A DNA stretch of 54,789 nt from Lachnospiraceae bacterium AM93-12TA. Lineage in GTDB: Bacteria > Bacillota > Clostridia > Lachnospirales > Lachnospiraceae. The stretch is from the NCBI GenBank assembly GCA_027698105.1, contig JAQERH010000020.1, positions 1-54,789 on the forward strand, written 5' to 3'. Below, one piece after another: positions 49,879 through 54,789 of this stretch. Numbering within the stretch: the stretch's first letter is position 1; each line of letters starts with the position of its first letter. A program made the position numbers and the translations under genes. The notes under the pieces are model-generated. The model saw nothing but the letters and a program-made list of their open reading frames with translations, made no database searches and had not been told where the DNA came from.

Positions 49879-51579
49879 GTGGGTATGGACTATATTGACG
49901 CCGCGGCGCTGAAACGAGCGTTTCTTGCGGGTGCTGAGGGCCTTGAGGCCAGAAAAGAGTGGATTAATGAACTGAATGTGTTTCCGGTGCCAGATGGAGA
50001 TACAGGAACTAATATGACGATGACAATTCTTTCCGCAGCGAGAGAGGCAGCGGCGATTGAGGAGCCTACGATGGAGCTTCTGGCCAAAGCGATCTCTTCC
50101 GGCTCTCTGAGAGGAGCCAGAGGAAATTCCGGTGTTATTCTCTCCCAGCTTCTCAGAGGCTTTACAAAGGAGATTGCGGGCAAGGACAAAATTGACGTTG
50201 CCTGTCTGGCAAGAGCGTTTCACAGGGGAACAGAGACTGCGTATAAAGCAGTTATGAAGCCTAAGGAAGGAACGATTCTCACGGTTGCCAGAGGTATGGC
50301 GGAGAAGGCTCAGGAGCTTTCAGAGGAGACCACGGATATTCTGGACTTTGTGTCCCAGGTCATTGAACACGGCGATTATGTGCTCAGCCAGACGCCGGAG
50401 ATGCTTCCAGTGCTGAAACAGGCGGGAGTGGTAGACTCCGGTGGCCAGGGCCTGATGCAGATTGTGAAGGGCTGTCTGGAAGGCCTGAAGGGCAAGGAGG
50501 CAGTTCTCGGACAGGAGCAGGAAAGTGTGTCTCCTGCCGGGAAGGTCTCTGGCGCTTCTGCGGCTGATATTGAGACGGCTGATATCAGATTTGGATACTG
50601 TACCGAATTTATCATTAACCTTGCGGCAGAGTTTGCCGATGCTGATGAGAAGGGTCTTAAACAGTATCTGGAATCTATCGGAGACTCTCTTGTGGTGGTG
50701 TCTGACGATGAGATAGTAAAGGTACATGTTCATACTAACGATCCAGGACTTGCCATTCAGAGAGCGCTGACCTTTGGTTCTCTTTCCAGAATCAAGATTG
50801 ACAATATGAGGGAAGAGCATGAGGAGAGGCTGATTAAGGACGCTGAACGCATGGCCAGGGAACAGAAACAGGAAGAGTTAAAGGCTCAGGAGACCCAGGC
50901 TGACAAAGAGGTTCCGCGAAAGGAAACAGGCTTTGTGGCAGTCTGCGCAGGCTCAGGCCTGGCTGATATTTTTAAGGGAATCGGCGCTGATGTGGTGATT
51001 GAAGGCGGACAGACCATGAACCCCAGCACAGAAGACATTTTAAAGGCTGTGGAACAGGTACATGCAGACACAGTCTATGTACTTCCCAATAATAAAAATA
51101 TTATTCTGGCAGCAGAGCAGGCGAAAAAACTTTCCAAGGACTGTGAGGTGGCAGTAGTTCCATCGAAGACAGTTCCTCAGGGAATTACAGCCCTGATTAA
51201 TTTTGCACCGGATCTGGAACCCCAGGAAAATCTGGAAATTATGGGACAGGAAATGGGACGTGTCAAGACAGGTCAGATTACCTATGCGGTCAGAAATACC
51301 TCAGTGGATGGCCGGGAAATTCACGAGGGAGATATTATGGGAATCGGCGATTCCGGTATGCTGGCAGTGGGCAGCAGCGTAAGCCAGACGGCTATGGACA
51401 CGCTGAATGCTATGGTAGATGACGATTCGGAGCTGATCACGATTTACTATGGAGGCAGCGTGAAGGAGGAGGATGCCGAACGCTTTCTGGAGGATGCCAG
51501 AGAGCAGTTTTCCGGCTGTGAGATTGAACTTCACTTCGGCGGCCAGCCAGTTTACTATTACCTGATTTCCGTTGAATAA
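49879..51579 (+). CDS. DAK2-domain protein, FakA-like fatty acid kinase subunit
   Basis: The 566-residue protein has an N-terminal DhaL (DAK2) nucleotide-binding domain with VPDGDTGTNMTMT near 36-48, then a middle domain (about 220-340) and a C-terminal DegV-like EDD1 domain (about 345-566). FakA phosphorylates fatty acids delivered by FakB proteins, feeding phospholipid synthesis. No FakB gene is adjacent. The start is GTG 49879, nine bases from AAGGAGG. It follows Asp23 and precedes recG, as yloV does in Bacillus. Confidence 0.93.
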   Translation: MGMDYIDAAALKRAFLAGAEGLEARKEWINELNVFPVPDGDTGTNMTMTILSAAREAAAIEEPTMELLAKAISSGSLRGARGNSGVILSQLLRGFTKEIAGKDKIDVACLARAFHRGTETAYKAVMKPKEGTILTVARGMAEKAQELSEETTDILDFVSQVIEHGDYVLSQTPEMLPVLKQAGVVDSGGQGLMQIVKGCLEGLKGKEAVLGQEQESVSPAGKVSGASAADIETADIRFGYCTEFIINLAAEFADADEKGLKQYLESIGDSLVVVSDDEIVKVHVHTNDPGLAIQRALTFGSLSRIKIDNMREEHEERLIKDAERMAREQKQEELKAQETQADKEVPRKETGFVAVCAGSGLADIFKGIGADVVIEGGQTMNPSTEDILKAVEQVHADTVYVLPNNKNIILAAEQAKKLSKDCEVAVVPSKTVPQGITALINFAPDLEPQENLEIMGQEMGRVKTGQITYAVRNTSVDGREIHEGDIMGIGDSGMLAVGSSVSQTAMDTLNAMVDDDSELITIYYGGSVKEEDAERFLEDAREQFSGCEIELHFGGQPVYYYLISVE

Positions 51580-51599
51580 GAAGAAACAGGAGGAGAGGC

Positions 51600-53654
51600 A
51601 TGGAACAGCAGCCGCTGACATCAGTGAAGGGAATAGGAGATAAGACTGCCAGACTGTTTTCAAAGCTTGGAGTCGATACAGTGGAAGATCTGCTTCACTA
51701 TTACCCCAGAGGCTATGATGCCTTCCGGGAACCTCAGCCAGCAGGAGAACTGCAGCCGGAAACCATGGCTGCAGTGGAGGGAACCCTTACAAAAACAGCA
51801 GATGTAGTGCGCTTTAACCGTTTGCAGGTAGTGATGACTCATCTGAGGGATGAAAGCGGGACGATACAGCTGAACTGGTATAATATGCCTTTTCTCAGGG
51901 GAACCTTAAAGGCCGGAGAACGGTTTGTCTTTCGCGGAAAGGTTATGAAAAAGCGGGGGAGGCTCGTCATGGAGCAGCCGGAAATCTACCGGCCGGACAA
52001 GTACCGGGAACTGGTTCATTCCATGCAGCCGGTCTACGGACAGACGAAAGGCCTGGGAAATAAGACAATCACGAAGGCTGTGGCAGAGGCTCTTAAAAAC
52101 AGAAGGATGGAAAAGGATTTTCTTCCGGAACGCCTTCGCGAAAAATATGAGCTGGCGGAGTATAATTTCGCTCTGGAGCACATTCATTTTCCAGGTGATG
52201 AGACAGAACTGCTTTTCTCGAGGAAGCGTCTGGTTTTCGACGAATTTTTTATGTTTCTGATTTCCGTGCGCCTTTTAAAAGAGAAGAAGGCTGATGTGAA
52301 AAGCTCTTATGTGATGAAATCAGGTTCAGAGGCAGAGAGGCTTAAGGCTTCTCTGCCCTATTCACTTACAGGGGCTCAGGAAAAGGTTTTGAGAGAGGTC
52401 TGCGCAGATCTGTCCAGCGGTCAGGTGATGAACCGCCTGATTCAGGGAGATGTAGGATCAGGAAAGACGATTATCGCAATTTTAGCTCTTTTGCAGGCAG
52501 CGGAGAATGGATTTCAAGGGGCCCTTATGGTTCCGACAGAGGTGCTGGCCAGACAGCATCTGGAGTCTATCGAGGAACTGTTTGCAGAACATGGAATCGA
52601 AAAGAAGGCAGTTTTATTGACGGGTTCCATGACAGCCAGGGAGAAGCGCCTGGCCTACAAGCAGATAGAAAACCATGAGGCGGATATTATCGTGGGAACC
52701 CACGCTCTGATTCAGGAAAAAGTGGTTTATGATAAGCTGGCTCTCGTTATCACAGATGAACAGCATCGTTTTGGAGTCAGCCAGAGAGAAATGCTGGGAA
52801 ATAAGGGAAAAGAACCCCATGTGCTGGTGATGAGCGCTACGCCGATTCCCAGAACGCTTGCTATTATTCTCTACGGTGATCTGGATATTTCCATCATTGA
52901 TGAACTTCCGGCTAACCGGAAACCGATTAAAAACTGTGTGGTAGGCGCTGATTACAGAGAAAATGCCTACCGCTTTATTGAGCGGGAGGTAAAGGCGGGA
53001 CGCCAGGCCTATGTGATCTGCCCTATGGTAGAGGCCAGCGAGATGATAGAGGCTGAAAATGTCATTGACTATACGAAAACCCTGCGCGAAAATCTGCCTG
53101 ATACCATCCGGGTGGAGTATCTCCACGGCAAGATGAAGCCCAAGGAGAAAAATGAGCTGATGGAGGCTTTTGCCGCCGGCAGCATTCAGGTGTTAGTGTC
53201 CACCACAGTCATTGAGGTGGGAATTAATGTTCCGAATGCAACTGTGATGATGATTGAGAACGCAGAGCGTTTCGGCTTAGCCCAGCTTCACCAGCTCAGA
53301 GGACGGGTGGGGCGGGGAAAGGAACAGTCTTACTGTATTATGGTAAACGCTTCCTCGGATGGAGAGATCCAGAAACGCCTGGAAATCCTGAATCATTCCA
53401 ACGATGGATTTTACATTGCCTCCGAGGATTTAAAGCTGCGCGGTCCAGGTGATATTTTCGGAATCCGTCAGAGCGGAGAACTGGAATTTAAACTGGCTGA
53501 TATTTTTACGGACGCAGGACTGCTGAAAAAGGTTTCAGAGGAAGTGAATCAGATTTTAGACGAGGATCCGGCTCTTGAGCGGGAAGAGCATCATGAGCTT
53601 AAAAAGAAGCTGGATGCTTATCTGGAAAAAAGCTATGACAGGCTGAATCTGTAG
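51600..53654 (+). CDS. recG: ATP-dependent DNA helicase RecG
   Basis: The 684-residue helicase reverses stalled forks and processes Holliday junctions. The N-terminal wedge/OB domain covers about 1-230, including VKGIGDKTARLFSKLGVDTVEDLLHYYPRGY. The helicase core has GDVGSGKT (283-290), DEQH in ITDEQHRFG, SATPIPRTLA and RGRVGRG. The C-terminal TRG-like segment is present. It starts 20 bases after the DAK gene with a good AGGAGAGG site. Confidence 0.96.
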   Translation: MEQQPLTSVKGIGDKTARLFSKLGVDTVEDLLHYYPRGYDAFREPQPAGELQPETMAAVEGTLTKTADVVRFNRLQVVMTHLRDESGTIQLNWYNMPFLRGTLKAGERFVFRGKVMKKRGRLVMEQPEIYRPDKYRELVHSMQPVYGQTKGLGNKTITKAVAEALKNRRMEKDFLPERLREKYELAEYNFALEHIHFPGDETELLFSRKRLVFDEFFMFLISVRLLKEKKADVKSSYVMKSGSEAERLKASLPYSLTGAQEKVLREVCADLSSGQVMNRLIQGDVGSGKTIIAILALLQAAENGFQGALMVPTEVLARQHLESIEELFAEHGIEKKAVLLTGSMTAREKRLAYKQIENHEADIIVGTHALIQEKVVYDKLALVITDEQHRFGVSQREMLGNKGKEPHVLVMSATPIPRTLAIILYGDLDISIIDELPANRKPIKNCVVGADYRENAYRFIEREVKAGRQAYVICPMVEASEMIEAENVIDYTKTLRENLPDTIRVEYLHGKMKPKEKNELMEAFAAGSIQVLVSTTVIEVGINVPNATVMMIENAERFGLAQLHQLRGRVGRGKEQSYCIMVNASSDGEIQKRLEILNHSNDGFYIASEDLKLRGPGDIFGIRQSGELEFKLADIFTDAGLLKKVSEEVNQILDEDPALEREEHHELKKKLDAYLEKSYDRLNL

Positions 53655-53686
53655 TATGAAAAAAGAAGAAAATAAGGAGAGGGCAG

Positions 53687-54637
53687 ATGGCAGGAGAGGT
53701 GGATTGTCAAACAGGAAGACCGGAGACGGAAAAAGAGACTAAAATTGCGCTGCTCAGCTGTTCAAACGGTATGAGGGAGTCTTTCCGTCCGGATTTTTTA
53801 AGACTTCTTTCGATTCTGCAGGGGGCAGGTGTTAAGGCAGTTTATGGAAAGCACCTGTTTGCAGAAAAGGGATGTCTGGCAGGACAGAGCGCCAGAGAGA
53901 GAGCAGAGGAGCTGACGCGCTATTACTGCGATCCGTCAGTGGATGCCATATTCGACCTTTCAGGGGGAGATATGTCCAACGAGATTCTGCCATGGCTGGA
54001 TTATGGAGCCATCAGACAGAAGTGCCAGGGGAAGCTGTTCTTCGGATACAGTGATCTGACCTGTGTGCTGAATGCCGTTTATGCAAAAACCGGCTGTCCC
54101 TGCGGCCTGTATCAGATTCGGAATCTGCTTTACTCTCATGGAAAAGAGCAGCTGAGCAGCCTTCTTAAGCTTTTGAAAGAGGAGGGGAGGCTGAGCAGGC
54201 AGACAGCAGAAGTGCATAGAAATCTGGACTGGACTTTAATTCGTCCGCTGACAGATTTGAAGGTCCATTTTCTCCAGGGAAGTTCTATAGAGGGAACGGC
54301 CATAGGTGGAAATATCCGCTGCCTTTTAAAGCTGGCTGGAACTCCGTATCTTCCTGATTTTTCCGGAAAAATCCTGATTCTGGAAGGGAACAGCGGCGGC
54401 GCAGATAAAATAACTGCCTGTTTATCCCAGCTGTCCCAGATGGGAGTGTTTGGGCAGATAAAGGGGATCCTTTTGGGAACCTTTACAGAGATGGAGCGAA
54501 GCGGTGCGGGAAAAGAAGTCCAGGAGCTTGTGCGCTCCTTTGCCGGTTCACTTCCCATAGCAGTTACAGAAGAAATAGGCCATGGAAGCAGCGCCAGGTG
54601 CGCGGTCATAGGGAGAACTCTCCGGCTTGGAATCTGA
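53687..54637 (+). CDS. LD-carboxypeptidase (peptidase S66, muramoyltetrapeptide carboxypeptidase)
   Basis: The 316-residue cytoplasmic serine peptidase removes the last D-Ala from recycled muropeptide tetrapeptides. Nucleophile Ser122 lies in GYSDLT. The acidic partner is in ILILEGN (about 231-237), and the histidine is in EIGHGSSARC near the end. Residues FDLSGGDMSNEILPWLDY are typical of the family. In some Gram-positives S66 relatives act on microcin-like nucleotide-peptides; without neighbours of that kind, cell-wall recycling is the simpler reading. It is 32 bases after recG and ends the operon. Confidence 0.88.
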   Translation: MAGEVDCQTGRPETEKETKIALLSCSNGMRESFRPDFLRLLSILQGAGVKAVYGKHLFAEKGCLAGQSARERAEELTRYYCDPSVDAIFDLSGGDMSNEILPWLDYGAIRQKCQGKLFFGYSDLTCVLNAVYAKTGCPCGLYQIRNLLYSHGKEQLSSLLKLLKEEGRLSRQTAEVHRNLDWTLIRPLTDLKVHFLQGSSIEGTAIGGNIRCLLKLAGTPYLPDFSGKILILEGNSGGADKITACLSQLSQMGVFGQIKGILLGTFTEMERSGAGKEVQELVRSFAGSLPIAVTEEIGHGSSARCAVIGRTLRLGI

Positions 54638-54687
54638 CGGGAAAAAGAGAAATAGAAAGAGTCGGTTTTCAGCAGAACCGTGAAAAG

Positions 54688-54735
54688 AAAAAAGCCAGTT
54701 TTTGTTCCATTAAGGTTACAAAAACTGGCTTTTTT
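54688..54735 (+). terminator. Terminator after the LD-carboxypeptidase gene
   Basis: AAAAAAGCCAGTTTTTGT (54688-54705) and ACAAAAACTGGCTTTTTT (54718-54735), a perfect 18-pair stem with A and T ends, working in both directions. No gene is seen from here to the end of the window. Confidence 0.9.
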
Positions 54736-54789
54736 GATTGTTAGGGCAAAGCCCTGTTTACCATTGTGTAGTTTTTCGTTGATCCGAAA

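Noticed and set aside
53687..54637. Microcin C-type immunity (MccF) instead of LD-carboxypeptidase
   Set aside because: The two share the S66 fold, and the sequence alone does not decide. No toxin biosynthesis genes lie nearby, and the recG operon context favours a housekeeping role.
1..54789. Defence system, prophage, toxin-antitoxin or CRISPR array
   Set aside because: No signature genes, repeat-spacer structures or integrases were seen; apart from the intron end, all genes are core or common accessory genes.

Overview
The window is chromosomal housekeeping DNA of a low-to-mid GC Gram-positive anaerobe of the class Clostridia, most likely family Lachnospiraceae. This is judged from gene content and order, the strong AGGAGG-type ribosome binding sites, the ytfJ/DUF2953 sporulation-type pair, a B12-free vitamin uptake style (ECF S components BioY and a probable B6 component), and the protein sequences themselves. 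No rRNA, tRNA, CRISPR array, prophage or defence island was found. I call 48 protein genes, plus promoters, terminators, one operator and several candidate leader RNAs.

Layout. Positions 1-50 are the 3' end (domains V/VI) of a group II intron whose body lies outside the window. Then come a patatin-like lipase and an M19 dipeptidase. A phosphate module follows (2.1-6.5 kb): a Na/Pi cotransporter fused to PhoU-like helices, an OmpR-type response regulator and its histidine kinase, and a convergent PsiE-family gene. An ABC importer of the ABC_sub_bind type (lipoprotein, permease, ATPase) occupies 6.8-9.6 kb. Two tandem paralogous SH3b-NlpC/P60 cell-wall hydrolases are at 9.8-13.3 kb, followed by a TepA/ClpP-like protease and the DNA translocase FtsK/SpoIIIE.

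From 17.8 to 33.0 kb lies a long co-directional cluster: murE-like, murF, priA, def, fmt, a zinc membrane protease, rsmB, rlmN, PP2C phosphatase, PASTA kinase, rsgA, rpe and thiamine pyrophosphokinase. These genes join peptidoglycan precursor synthesis, replication restart, N-formylmethionine cycling, rRNA/tRNA methylation and the Ser/Thr phosphorylation switch. Many starts overlap the preceding stop, indicating translational coupling. A B6 pair (ECF S component and pyridoxamine kinase) and serS follow. On the minus strand are rqcH and the biotin pair bioB-bioY under a clear BirA operator.

The second plus-strand block runs yicC-gmk-rpoZ, rimO-pgsA-cinA, a small unknown gene, DUF2953-ytfJ, and a Na+:alanine symporter. 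A 45-residue membrane peptide, rpmB (minus strand), then Asp23, DAK/FakA-like, recG and an LD-carboxypeptidase close the window. The order is a rearranged version of the Bacillus yloA-yicC-gmk-rpoZ-priA-def-fmt-prkC-rsgA-rpe-thiN-rpmB-yloU-yloV-recG and tepA-spoIIIE-pgsA-cinA neighbourhoods.

I found no clearly new multi-gene system. The items most worth a second look are the phosphate module with PhoP-box-like repeats, the attenuator-like leader of rqcH, the structured leaders of serS and the alanine symporter, the divergent MurE and SerRS active-site motifs, the duplicated SH3b hydrolases, and the overlapping reading frame at the start of the TepA-like protease.
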